In this document: piece by piece, positions 13,501 through 23,428 of the stretch
Layout: each line of letters starts with the position of its first letter
How positions within the stretch are numbered: the stretch's first letter is position 1
NCBI RefSeq assembly: GCF_000315625.1
Contig: NW_005434581.1
Location: 128,810 to 159,687 of the forward strand
From: Guillardia theta CCMP2712
Taxonomy: Eukaryota; Cryptophyceae; Pyrenomonadales; Geminigeraceae
DNA length: 30,878 bases
Direction of reading: 5' to 3'
Notes under the pieces: generated by a model
Databases searched by the model: none
Seen by the model: only the letters and a program-made list of their open reading frames with translations
What the model was told of the DNA's origin: nothing
Position numbers and translations under genes: made by a program

Positions 13501-15245
13501 ACGCGTTCGGGGAGGAGGAGCTGGGGGAGGCTGAGGGGCAGATCAAGCAAGCTGCCTCCAGGAGCTCCTGGCTGCTGCTGCATCACTGCGACAGCAACCA
13601 GCCTCTCATGCGCTTAGTCGAGACCTTCCTCCTCTCCTCCGAGGGCTCCTGGGACCCTGACTTCCGCCTGTGGCTCACGGTTTCGGAGAGGTCGCGGGTA
13701 CCCCAAGAGCTCGCCCGCATCTCCGTCAAGGTCTCTCGGGACAGGCCCAAGTCCATCAGGGACTCGATCTCCCTCTTCCGGCCCTCCTCCCTCCCCCTCG
13801 GCCCCTCATCGACGGAGGGAAGCAGGAGAGTCTGGGACACGTTCAAGACCCGCTGGCTGCTCTGCTTCGCGATTCTCCAGCAGAGAGGAAAGTTCTCCTC
13901 CTCCTCGTGGAACTCTCAGCTGGACCTGGAAGCGACCGACTGGAAGTACTCCAGCAGCGTGCTGGAGGACTTTTGCAGCTCCTTCCAGGACAGGTACGGG
14001 CTGAGGGAGATGGTGATGAGGATGAAGGAGCTGGTGGAGCAGCACCTGGTCGGGTCGAAGCAGCAGGACGAGGTCGATCGCAAGGTGCTGGCGACTTACC
14101 TGGACAGGTTCCTCGTGGAGAACTTGAGCAGCCAGCAGGTAGCCGAACTCCTCCAGGACCCCGCGAGCTCTGAGGTGCCCTTCGACCATATGCTCGACCT
14201 CCTCCCTCCCTCCGACGCTGCTGCTCAGTTCGGACTCTCCTCCTACCACGACCAGGCGTACAGGGTGAAGCTCGCAGACCAGCTCATGGAGGGGATGAAG
14301 CTGCTGACAACGCCAGCGGAGGAGGAGCAGGACGTGGAGGAGGTGGAGGAGGTGGTCAGGGACATCGCAACCAACATGCTCGCCAAGGTTCCTTCCCCGT
14401 GGAACACGGAGCAGGTGAAGCTCAGCACCAAGGGCAAGTTCAGCCGAGCTGCTATCACCATCTTCTTCAACCAAGAGATCGAGAGGATGCAGCGGGTGCT
14501 GAAGCTCGTCAGAAACACCCTCCAGGCCCTCCTGCTCTCTATGTCCGGCACTCAGCAGCGGAACGACCGGACCCGCGTCCTGCTCAACACGCTCTTCGAG
14601 GCCATGGTCCCTGCTGAGTGGCTGGACGTCTCCTGGAACGTGACGTCACTGGGCGAGTGGATAGCGAACCTGATGCAGCGTCACGATCACCTGGCCAAGT
14701 GGATGGCCAAGAAGTCCTCGAACCAGTACTGGCTGGGCGGCATGTTCAACCCCCACGGCTTCCTACTTGCCATCAAGCAGGAGGCGGTGAAGAAGAACTT
14801 GTCCGCCGGCTGGTCTCTCGAGGATCTCTCCTTCGACATCCAGCCTGCGAGCGCTGCGAGCAAGCGGGAGACGCACGGGCAGGAGCAGGAGTTGTCGCAG
14901 GGGAACGCGGTCATCCTGTATGGCCTCTTCCTCGAAGGAGCCTCGTGGTCCCAGCGAGAGAGCGGCAGGCTCGTCGACCCTCCAGCTCGCACCCAGCTCA
15001 GCGACTTCCCTCGCCTCCTCCTCTCCGTCTTCCGCGAAGTCTCCACCAGCGATCCCAGCGCCGACCCCAGCTCGCACGCGGGGATCCGAGACACCCACGG
15101 TGTCATCTACATGTGCCCCTGCTACACCGGGCTGAGAAGGAGCAGGGAAAGCCTCCTCTTCATGGTTCCCATCTACACCGAAGAGCCTGCCATGGTCGCC
15201 CGTTGGACCCTCCGAAAGGTCGCGCTCGTGGCGAACAAGTTTTAA
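1550..15245 (+). CDS. Dynein heavy chain, axonemal-like, with degenerate AAA1
   Basis: Three exons (1550-5707, 5758-8567, 8687-15245) give about 4508 aa, normal for dynein heavy chains. The order is: N-terminal tail (about 1-1386); linker with KRDAFPRFFF near residue 1593; AAA1 near 1840; AAA2 with intact P-loop GQSGLGKTS (2154) and Walker B-like LDG (D2231); AAA3 with GTPGCGKST (2478) and VDD (2545); AAA4 with SLPGSGRKW (2821); stalk coiled coil 1 (about 3035-3155); microtubule-binding domain (3160-3280); coiled coil 2 (3280-3375); AAA5 with LPCDEFSIQNG (3439); AAA6; C-terminal domain ending VALVANKF. The GSGR form of the AAA4 P-loop and VDD in AAA3 are typical of axonemal rather than cytoplasmic chains. 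AAA1 is abnormal: GAAGSGKK replaces GPAGTGKT, LLHIDK replaces FDEFNR, and the NPGYAGR sensor is gone. The family turns ATP hydrolysis into movement along microtubules; this member probably cannot do so through AAA1. The start at 1550 is the first in-frame ATG; a second lies at 1562. Confidence 0.95.
5708..5757 (+). other. Dynein intron 1 (50 nt, phase 0)
   Basis: A GTGCTG donor follows codon 1386 and a CTCGCAG acceptor precedes 5758. Removing 50 nt joins the two long reading frames so that HWVQIMNTGGQQ runs straight into VSLWNLDPGSM, which matches the continuous linker of dyneins. Without splicing the frame hits TAG at 5774. Confidence 0.9.
8568..8686 (+). other. Dynein intron 2 (119 nt, phase 2)
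   Basis: The GT donor follows TTCGACAG and a pyrimidine-rich tract ends in TTCGCAG. Joining creates LFDRYLDQVLHFF, the conserved stretch after AAA2 (LFDKYV in other dyneins). The interior is CT-rich with no coding similarity. Confidence 0.92.
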
Positions 15246-15460
15246 TCCGCCCGTTAGCCTTAAACTTCTACTGCTCGTACTTGAGAGCTTATGCTGGTCT
15301 TGAAAATTTCCTTCTACTCCTCCTCTTCTGCTGCAGCTCCTCCTCCTCCTCCTCCTCCTCCTCCTCCTCTCATCTCCCGTAGCTATCCCTCCTCCTCCTC
15401 CTCCTCCTCCTCCTCCTCCGCCTCGTCCTGCTGCTGCTGATCTCTTGCTTCCACCTCCTC
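15246..15460. repeat. Convergent intergenic gap with two (TCC)n tracts
   Basis: This is the 215 bp between the stop codons of the dynein and channel genes. It contains (TCC)n at about 15337-15369 and 15388-15419, plus a short CTG run near 15429. Both 3' untranslated regions and polyadenylation signals must lie here or overlap the neighbouring gene; no AATAAA-type signal is evident. Confidence 0.85.
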
Positions 15461-18400
15461 CTATCTCTGAATGCTCCAGTTCGACCCGACCTTCGACAAT
15501 TTTCCGATCACCCCCTGCAAGGACAGCTGACTTTTCAGCTGTGCGTCCCGAGCTGACGACAAGCTGGAGTCCAGCTGGGAGGAGTTGCCGGCGGTTGCAA
15601 GGGTATTGATGTCCTCGATGCGGACGGCAGGCTGAAGGGAAGCAGCGCGCGCGAGGTCTCTGGCGACCACGGGGATGAGTCGATGCCCTACGTCGGAGGA
15701 GGGAGCCTGGTCGCTGTTTCCGCTGGAGGAGGGAGGATGAGTAGGCTGCTTCTGGTCCCCTCCTGCTCCTCCTGCTCCTCCTCCCTCAACAAACTTGAGC
15801 AGCTGCGCAAGGGAGACCCCGTGCTCTACCGTCGAAGGCTGGGAAGACGCCGCCTCGCTTCCTCCCTCTGCCTTGCCCCTGTCCTGCTGCAGCAGCTTCA
15901 TGTTGTGGATCTTGCTCTTGTTCTCTGCTATCCATTGACCCACTGCATCCCAGCCATGCTCCCCCAGCGCCCCGTTAGAATCTTTGTACCCATCTAGCAG
16001 TACATCGTAGTGCCGTGCCCGAGCCGGGGCAGATGCTACGTGCGCAGCGGGAGCTCTAGAGCTCCTTGAGGCTCCGTTGCTCTTGTTCTTCTCCAGCGTC
16101 TTCTCTATGGAGCCGAGGACGAAGGAGAGGTACTCCACCGCTTCCGCCAGCTCCCCCAGCTCAGACGAGTCGTGCTGCTTTCCCAGCTCAGACGAGTCGT
16201 GCTGCTCTCCCAGCTCCCCGAAGGATCTCGAGCTCCTTGTTGAGAACTCCAGCTGCGCCCCAGCTCGAAACCTGCTGGAAGTTTGCGAAGTCTCCCTCTT
16301 GTTCATGTCCGGGGTCACCTCATGCTGGTCTGATGCTGGGCTGGTGCTGGGAAGTGTGAAGTCGGAGCTGATCCTTCCATCTCCCCCTCCTCCTCCCTGC
16401 GGCTTGCCGGGAGGCGTGATGGCGGAAGCGGATGGAGCTGTTCCTGCTATAGCTACTCCTGCAACGGAAGGAGAGGAGGGAGGGGAGAGAGACTTGGAGG
16501 AGAAGCCGGCGCGGTTGATCGCCTTGCGGAAGTCTCGGAGGACGCGGACAGAAGATTCCTGCTCTCTGAGCTTGATGTTATTCTGCCGCATCACCTGCTT
16601 CACAATTTCCTTCCATCGGATAATCGCCACCGTCGCGTTGGGGTCACTGAAGTCGCGCTCCACGTCCAGACTTATCCTCCGTTGCTTATCCACCTCCATC
16701 TCCATGTCTCCCCCGAACTGCTTCAGGATACGGTCGAACTTGACGGTCGAGATGAACATGCATGTCACTGGAGCCACTGACCACAGCTCGATCTTGGGCT
16801 TCACTCCATCCTTGACAAGCAGCATGTCCTCGCCGAAGGAGTTCCCGGGGTGCAGCGTGGAGAGCGTGCGGCCGTTGGAGAGGACCATGATGGCGGTGCC
16901 GGTGACGACGAGGTAGAGTCCTTCGTGGTACTTGTCATTGTTTGCCTTGAAGATCGGGACGAGCTCGGGGAACGTCAGCTGGCTCATCGCGTCCCAGATC
17001 TGGATGACGAATCGCTCGATCGCCTCGCTCTGGAGGTTGGCGAAGAGAGGTATGCCCATGAGCAGCGACTCGTGCAGCTTGACCCGAAGCTCGAACGCCA
17101 TGGAGCTCGGGAGGACCCGGACAAGGTCATGCTCGTTGCGGAAGGTCACCGAGGTCTCATGCTTGAACCTCACCCAGCTGAGAACTCTTTTCTGCAGATC
17201 AGCAGGCACGTCCTTCTCCCTCAGGTAGTCCGTCACGCGGTTGAGGAGCGAGGAGAGGTCCCGGGCCTGCTGATTCATCTGCATGACAGCATCCTGGATC
17301 TCTGCTAGAAGAGCGCCGAAGGCGAGGGCTGCTATGTACGCCAGGACGATACAAATGATCCGCTCCTCGGAGTTAGTGGCAGAGATGTCTCCGAAGCCGA
17401 TGGTGCTGAAGATGGTGACCACGAAGTAGGTGGCTATGACGTACTTGTCGAGCAGGCACGGGCTCGAGAAGTAGTGGTCGCCGTTGCACGTGAAGACTCC
17501 GTTGTCCTCGAGGAAGAGAAGGACATCCTCGTAGCTGTTGGAGTGCTCCTTCACCAGCCAGAACATGGAGGCGGAAGCGTGCTCGATGAGGGCGATGACG
17601 AGTAGAACTTTGAGGATGCGGGTGATGTTGGAAGGCAGGCGAAACGATCGAAGAATCTTGGAGATGATACCCGAAGTCGGGACATCGCTCTCGAGCATGG
17701 AGATCGCTCTGAAGGTCCTCAGAATCTTGAGCAGCCTGACGGGCTTCAGCATCCTAACAAGCCTGAACGACTGATCCCCTCCTGTCCCCCCTCGCTCACA
17801 GGCTTTAAGGGTGGCGAGCTGCATCCAAGTCAGACAGGCATGGAGGAGGCGGAGGAAGAGAGAAGAGATCACCTCCACGTAGGAGGCAGGGATCGAAGTG
17901 ATGAGGTCGAAGAAGAGACTCCGCTGTACATACGACAGCAACACTCTGCCCAAGTCGTCGACATACTCGTTGTGGATGAAAGTGCCCGTTACAAAGTTCA
18001 GCAAGATCTCCAACAGGAAGAACGAGTCCACAAACACGTCAAAGTACAAGGTCGGCGTCTTCACGCACGAGTCTGCCGTCCAGAAGAAGCCGGCGGCAAA
18101 CGCGCTGCCAACCGCGGAGTAGAGCAGGAGGACAGAGGAAATAATAGATGTCCCCTTTGTAAAGGGAGAGAAAGGATGGATCAGCCGCGAGTGCGCATAC
18201 GTCTCGCCCTCCTCCCCGATCCCAAACCATCTCGTTTGCCATTTCTGGTACTTGAAAGATTTCATCACCCGATGGAGAAGCGCATGGTGGAGTTGGTTCC
18301 CTTCCACAAGGTGGATCCTTCAAAGGGCCAGGAGTCACTGAAAGAAGTACCCGAGGAAGGCAGGAGCTACGTACCCGATGCTTGTGCTCTCACCGCCATT

Positions 18401-18475
18401 CCCATGCTGACTGACATCCTTGTCTTTGTTTGCCGCCCGAATCCGAGGCTTTTTGATCGCACCTCCTCGTCCCAT
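15461..18475 (-). CDS. Voltage-gated K+ channel with C-terminal cyclic-nucleotide-binding fold (EAG/HCN/CNG superfamily)
   Basis: Two exons (18475-18375 and 18317-15461) give about 985 aa. Six membrane segments are visible; S1 and S2 cover about residues 88-145. S4 is about 218-242 with regularly spaced Arg/Lys (RLVRMLKPVRLLKILRTFR). The pore helix and selectivity filter TIGFGD are at 339-344; GFGD rather than GYGD is the EAG/ERG style and indicates K+ selectivity. S6 ends about 375, followed by a C-linker and a cNMP-binding fold (about 457-567). The phosphate cassette keeps FGE (528-530), but the usual arginine a few residues later is replaced (GVKPK), so nucleotide binding is doubtful. The last 400 residues are low-complexity, Ser/Gly/Gln-rich, with a 9-residue tandem repeat. 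The product should sit in a plasma, ciliary or internal membrane. If the 57-nt intron is wrong, the first ATG of the long exon is at 18265. Confidence 0.9.
16155..16208 (-). repeat. 27-bp in-frame tandem repeat in the channel tail
   Basis: Two nearly identical 27-bp units (16155-16181, 16182-16208) and a partial third encode repeats around SELGKQHDS and a SELGE partial in the disordered C-terminus. The length is a multiple of three, so copy number can change without frameshift. Confidence 0.9.
18318..18374 (-). other. Channel gene intron (57 nt, phase 2), predicted
   Basis: The donor GTACGT is near-consensus and the acceptor is TTTGAAG. Splicing adds a 34-residue basic N-terminus (MGRGGAIKKPRIRA...) in phase. 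The acceptor is not strongly pyrimidine-rich, and a better-looking TTTCAG 20 nt upstream would be out of frame, so this boundary is tentative. Confidence 0.6.
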
Positions 18476-18711
18476 CTTCTCAGATGCGATCAGGCGGTGA
18501 TAGCGCAACTACAGACAGAGCACCGCTTCTTTGCTATCTCGAGGGTACACACATACACACGAGTAATTTGGCCTGCAATGAACCAAGTTAATCCAAAAAT
18601 CTTCGTGTTTTCTATCATGGTAAACAGTTCCCTCTCATCAGAACAGTCTCGTGTGTTTCTCATTTCGATCAGATGCTTCTGTTCTCTCGCACTCCTAAAC
18701 CAGCAATATCC

Positions 18712-19150
18712 TCATCTCCACCGTCTCTCTCTTCCTCTCGTCTTCTCTCTCCTGTCTCCTGTCTTCTCTCCTCTCCTCTCCTCTCCTCTCCTCTCCTCTC
18801 CTCTCCTCTCCTCTCCTCTCCTCTCTCACCTCCTCTCCTCTCCCCTCTCCTCTTTCCTCTCTCCTCTCCTTTCCTCTCTCGTCTCCTCTCCTCTCCTCTC
18901 TGTTCTCTGTTCTCTGTTCTCTGTTCTCTGCTCTCTGCTCTCTGCTCTCTGCTCTCTGCTCTCCTTTCCTCTCTCCTCTGCTCTCTCCTCTCTCCTCTCT
19001 TCTCTGCTCTCTCCTCTGCTCTCTGTTCTCTGCTCTCTGCTCTCCTCTCTCCTCTCTCCTCTCTTCTCTGCTCTCTCCTCTCTTCTCTCTTCTCTCTTCT
19101 CTCCTCTCTCTTCTCTCTCCTCTCCTCTCTCCTCTCTTCTCTTTCCTCAC
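18712..19150. repeat. CT-rich satellite-like tract
   Basis: About 440 bp of nearly pure pyrimidine on the plus strand. A pentamer block CTCTC/TCTCC (about 18764-18833) passes into mixed CTC/CTTT motifs, then a heptamer block TCTCTGT and TCTCTGC (about 18895-18963), then decaying mixtures of both. Open frames over it encode only Ser/Leu or Arg/Glu low complexity and are not genes. Confidence 0.95.
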
Positions 19151-19204
19151 TTGGCTTCCTGCAGTAGTCAAATCACATATCTAGTCCTCAACGAACCGTC
19201 TCAC

Positions 19205-19500
19205 TACCCCCCACCCCCCCTACCCCCATTCAGTACCCCTTTTATTTCTGTCTCGTTCCGTGGGTGAGCAAGGACAACCCCTACCCCTCAAAGTCAACTT
19301 TCTATTATGCTATTCCTACAGGGGGTGGGGTAGTGGTGAAAAAGTACCCACATGTTTTACCGTCATGTTCCTATGAAAAACCACCACCCCCACCCCCTCC
19401 ACCCCCACCAACTTCTCAAGTTAATAAAGGACCCACCCCCCCTTTCCGACCGATAACAGGCCTGAATGGTCCCGACCTTACCACCCCCCCTTGTCCCCTC
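19205..19500. repeat. C-run-rich intergenic DNA
   Basis: There are many runs of 4-8 C (and GGGGG at about 19321-19331), for example around 19205-19230, 19381-19412, 19432-19442 and 19484-19492. There is no coding signal. The spacing of C runs could allow i-motif/G-quadruplex structures, which is inference only. Confidence 0.8.
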
Positions 19501-20364
19501 TAGTACATATCGAGGACCGGGTACCCAGCGGATCAACCGTGACCAGTCATTGTGGCAATGGCCCGGCAGTTTATCGCACAGGACTTGGCAGTGTAGTGTA
19601 GTTGCGGGTGCGACGATGGTGAACATGAACAAAGACTCGTCGAAACATGCCTACACTGTTGATGTGCGACTATGTTGCTCCCCGGGATGTGAGTCAAGCA
19701 TGTCCATGGCCTCGATCGGTAGTCTGTTTGCGTTTACGATGGAAGACTGAACCCATGTGTGGGGGTTCATGTTTTACATGACTAAATGTTGTTCGTGTCT
19801 TTACTGAATGTTGTTTATGTCTTGACTGAAGATCATACAGAGATCTCAAACTCTGAGTAATCCAAAGAGGATATGTCAGATATTCCCCAAGCTTCTAAGT
19901 TGCTCGAGAAATCTTTTATCATTTCATGTGTTAGATTCCCTTGCACTTTGCAATGTAGCGATTGTTCTGATAAATCTCTCTGCCTTTTCTTTTATAGCAC
20001 TACTATGAATAGGAGTAATATTCTATCGAATGCTTTGTTCCCTGACGATGTTGCATTTCGTAATCAGTGGAGAATTCAGTTCCTTCATGAACTCTCGATC
20101 CGCACAAGGAGGCGCCTTCCGATCTTTGGTCCTGTCTGATCATATTCTTCACCATCTCTGAGTTTATTGTGTTGTTGAGAGATAAACACGCCTTGTCCCT
20201 CACAGCTCCTGATCTGACTTCGACCTTTCCACCTTGACAAAGTACATCCATGCGTTGGCTGACAGGGTCTTGGTGAGTTAGTTCAGGTGCAGCAGCGTGC
20301 GATAGGACATGGTTGAACCATGTTGTAGTGCTGCAGAGGTAGGAGGCGACTTGTGCTCGAGAGT
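19501..20364. other. Intergenic DNA without recognised genes
   Basis: This segment has moderate A+T content and no convincing open frame. Two small structures are visible: a 7-bp inverted repeat TGAACCC/GGGTTCA (19748-19754 and 19763-19769, 8-nt loop), and a roughly 23-bp imperfect direct duplication built on AATGTTGTT (about 19784-19828). It lies beyond the 3' end of the PPR-SMR gene and the 5' end of the channel gene. Confidence 0.6.
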
Positions 20365-22162
20365 TTACTTCTTGTTCTCTTCTTTGATGGGGTTGTAGAA
20401 TTGTTCCACCTCTCCCTTCTCAATCCTCTCCAAAAATCCAGCCCAGTCCTCTTGCATCACTATGATCCGACCCTCCTCCTCATCTTCGTTTCCTCGCCTG
20501 CCGTTTGCTCCGTCAGGAACCTTTCCTCCTCCTCCATCACCAACTCCTCCCTCCTCCTCCCTCCCCTTCCTGCTACTCCACCAATGTTCTCCCTGCTGCT
20601 CTTCCTCCGTCTCACCCGTCAATGAACTTGTAGCGGATCCTCTTCGCATGCATCATCGTCTCCGTAGCCCTTCGGATCTGAAGCAGATGATGAGACAAAG
20701 ATGCCCGAGGGCTGCAGGCGAGGAGGTAGGAAGGAGAGAGCAGAACAGACCTTGTTGCTCTTCAGCGCGTATGTGAGCGGCTTGCCAGTGATGATGATGA
20801 GGTCCCTGCTGCCGTCGTTGCGGGGATGCCTGAGGATCCACTCGACGGCCGTGATCGCGTCGGCGACCGCCATACCATGAAGGTCAAGGACGAACTGCAG
20901 CGGGTGAGGAGGGCAGGAGGAGCCTTGAGATCTAACCTCTCTCTTCTTGATCTCGAGGCAGTTTGCGTAGGGAGCAATCGCGTTGGAGTGCGCCATCTTC
21001 ACTGCGTCGTGAGCTTCACGTGCTAGGGGACATCAGGGTTCACCTGGAAAACGTCGACAGCGTCCCTGAACGCGTGCACTCCCACCAGGCGGGTGATGAG
21101 GGTGGTGATGTAAATCTGAACGAGGAAAGCTTGAGGGGCGGGAGCGACAGAAGTGCGAGGGGGAAAGGGAAATTCAAGGATAGGAATGCGAGTATGATGG
21201 TGACGATTATGATTATGATTATGATTATGATTATGATTATGATTATGATTATGATGATGATATGACTGATTACGATGAGAATGATTGTGACAATGATAAT
21301 GATTGTGACAATGACGATGACAAGAATCATGACGAGGATAGGAGAAGCAGCATACCATGTCGGGGATGATAGCCTCTGCCCTCATCTGCTTATCAATCTC
21401 CTTGAGGACCTACAAGGGCAGTCAAGTACAACTGGTGCATCTTGACCTTCCCCCACCATCGGCGTGTTCGACCCCAAGTCAACTTGAGAGACGAGGATGG
21501 TGTATGTGATCCGATCAGGAGGCAGGCTAACTCCCTGCTCTTGCGCGGTCAGGAGATTTTCTTGTCTGCCCTGAACTCATCGCTCACCTCATCTGAGAGT
21601 GTCCTCAGCCTCTTCAGCAGGTCTGCCGCCTTCCCCTCCGTCGTGTAGCTGTATCATCACCGAGTCAGGGGAGGGGATGCATGGACACAGCAAGAGAGGT
21701 CAGGAAGGGAAGCACACAAGGAACGCGAGTGAGTCAGTGAGAGGAGAGAGGGAGAGGAGGGAGAGGAGGGAGGGATGGAGGAAGAGGAGGGAGGGAGGGA
21801 GGGAGAGGAGGGAGGAAGAGAGAGGATGGAGGAAGAGGAGGGAGGGAGGGAGGGAGGAAGAGAGAGGATGGAGGAAGAGGAGGGAGGGAGGGAGGGAGGG
21901 GAGAGAAGGAGGACGCTTCTCAGGCTCACAGGTAGCAGCCGTTGAGAGTTGCGTTGAAGGCATCCAGCACATTCTTCTTCGATATTGATATCTTTCTCTC
22001 ACCCTCCTCGCCTTGATTCATGAACCACCTCCTCTGCTCGCACATCTTCTCTAGATATTTCTCGGCTTCTTCTACCTGCCCCGAGCGAGCAAACGCGTCG
22101 ATTATGACGGAGTAACACCTGCCGTCCAGCTGGAAAACATTCGATCACAATGATTGCTTTCT

Positions 22163-22194
<32 letters not shown>

Positions 22195-23428
22195 GACCAT
22201 GACCATCATCATCACCACCACCACCATCACCACCCATTTCACTTTCACCATCACAACCACCATCATAGACGTCATCATCGTGATCATCAACACATCATCT
22301 TCCATTTCCCCCTCCTCCGCTATTTTCTCTCCCATGGCTCACCCGCAGGTTGCTCGTTTTCAGTTCCTCGATGTAGGATACTGCCTCCTTGAGCATCCCT
22401 CTCTTGTTATACGCCTCGATCAAGATAGTGTACGTGGTGCAGTCCGTTACCTGCCATCAACACAGACACGTGAGCTGGAGAGAGTTCCCTGTTGAAATGC
22501 GCGAGGAGAGCAAACACAACAAACTTCTCACCCATTTGTTCTCCTGGATCTGTTTGTAGAGGGCGGCAAAATCTTCCAACGACGAGATCTTGTCCGTCAC
22601 CGACAACATCGCGTTCACCATCACGTGGTCCGGTTTGTGGCCCTCTTCCAAGAAGCTGTTCCACAGCTCCTTGACCTTCTCTACGTCTCCGCTCCTCCCG
22701 TACAGATCCACCAGGTTGGTGAAGATGGGAGGCACGAAAAGGAACCCGTTAGCTGCTACCTCCTCTACCAGCTTCTCCGCTCTTGCCATGTCCATCCGCT
22801 TTGCGCAGGCATCGATGAGGCTCGAGTAGATCACCTCATTCGTCTTCAGCCCCTGCTCCTTCATCCTCCTCCATGCTGAGAACACGTCTTCTAGCCGACC
22901 ATGCTTGTGGTACCCGTCGATCAAGATGCCATGCGTCACCTCGTTCGGCTCGACACCTTTGGCGCGCATGGCAGTGAAAAGCTTCTCTGCCGCGCTCATG
23001 TTGCCGGCCTTTACTTCGCTCTTGATCATGGAGGTGTAGGTCACGACGTCGGGCGTCAGCTCCATCTTGTTTAGGGTCTCCCAGAGCTCGCGGCTCTCCC
23101 TGATTAACCTGCTGGAGGAGATCATGAGGTTGAAGTGAAAGATGTTGGCAGTCTTGTTGGCCAGCATGCCCCTGAAGAACTTCTTCTTCTCCTCCCCCTT
23201 CAGATCTCGGAGGGTCGCGAACAGTTTTCGTTCCTCCACCTCCTTGCTCCATTTCCGGTTCTTTGCTTCATTCGACGATGCCTCCTCTGCAGAAGGCAGG
23301 GACGCCATCGAGCGCGTCCTTACCGCCTGCATTCTTCTTCCCTGCACTCCTGGCGCCGCTGCATGGACGGTCTTCCATGACCAGTAGAGCGCCTGACTGC
23401 TGCGACGCAGCAGCATGGAGGACTGCAT
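20365..23428 (-). CDS. PPR-SMR protein (pentatricopeptide repeats plus small MutS-related domain)
   Basis: Predicted exons are 23428-22532, 22450-22343, 22129-21930, 21648-21588, 21534-21457, 21409-21356, 21115-21044, 20996-20937, 20894-20751, 20677-20616 and 20569-20365, all in phase, giving about 646 aa. The Met/Arg/Ser-rich N-terminus looks like an organelle transit peptide. About eleven PPR motifs of 34-36 aa run from residue about 95 to 505 (e.g. PDVVTYTSMIKSEVKAGN, PNEVTHGILIDGYHKHGR). An SMR domain follows with the LDLHG signature at 513-517 and IIITGK near 543. The acidic tail ends EENKK. PPR proteins bind single-stranded RNA in mitochondria or plastids; SMR domains are nucleic-acid-binding or nicking modules. 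Several splice sites were chosen because they restore the 35-residue PPR spacing. The least certain are the 20997 acceptor, the optional 42-nt intron before the SMR domain, and the last intron. Start ATG at 23428; another at 23416. Confidence 0.9.
20895..20936 (-). other. Candidate 42-nt in-frame intron before the SMR domain
   Basis: The donor is GTTAGA and a pyrimidine-rich stretch ends in CTGCAG. Its length is a multiple of three with no stop, so the protein is open either way: spliced KKRE-FVLDLHG, or retained with 14 extra residues. The acceptor is the stronger end. Confidence 0.55.
21116..21355 (-). repeat. PPR-SMR intron 6 with (GATTAT)n hexamer array
   Basis: This 240-nt intron (donor GTATGC, acceptor GTTCAG) contains about eight copies of GATTAT at about 21205-21252, flanked by GATGAT and degenerate copies. 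It is read as ATAATC on the transcript. Confidence 0.85.
21649..21929 (-). repeat. PPR-SMR intron 3 with GGAGGGA minisatellite
   Basis: This 281-nt intron (donor GTGAGC, acceptor ATACAG) is dominated by GGGA/GGAA units with three copies of a longer module starting GGATGGAGGAAGAGGAGGGA (about 21774, 21826 and 21868). On the transcript it is a long pyrimidine tract. Confidence 0.85.
22130..22342 (-). repeat. PPR-SMR intron 2 with (CAT)n tract
   Basis: This 213-nt intron (donor GTGAGC, acceptor TTCCAG) holds CAT/CAC trinucleotide repeats from about 22165 to 22275. Apparent poly-His and poly-Met frames across it are artefacts of the repeat. Confidence 0.85.

Noticed and set aside
1550-15245. Three separate overlapping genes, or a frameshifted dynein pseudogene
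   Set aside because: Two introns with normal GT-AG ends and matching phases join the frames exactly where dynein alignment requires; no other break is present.
18305-18307. GTG as start of the channel
   Set aside because: Nuclear genes start at ATG; an upstream ATG exon (18475) or the ATG at 18265 is preferred.
18673-19267. Ser/Leu-rich and Arg/Glu-rich open frames over the CT tract
   Set aside because: They are produced by simple-sequence DNA, with no start context, domain or codon signal.
22102-22392. Poly-His and poly-Met open frames
   Set aside because: They lie in PPR-SMR intron 2 and reflect the CAT repeat.
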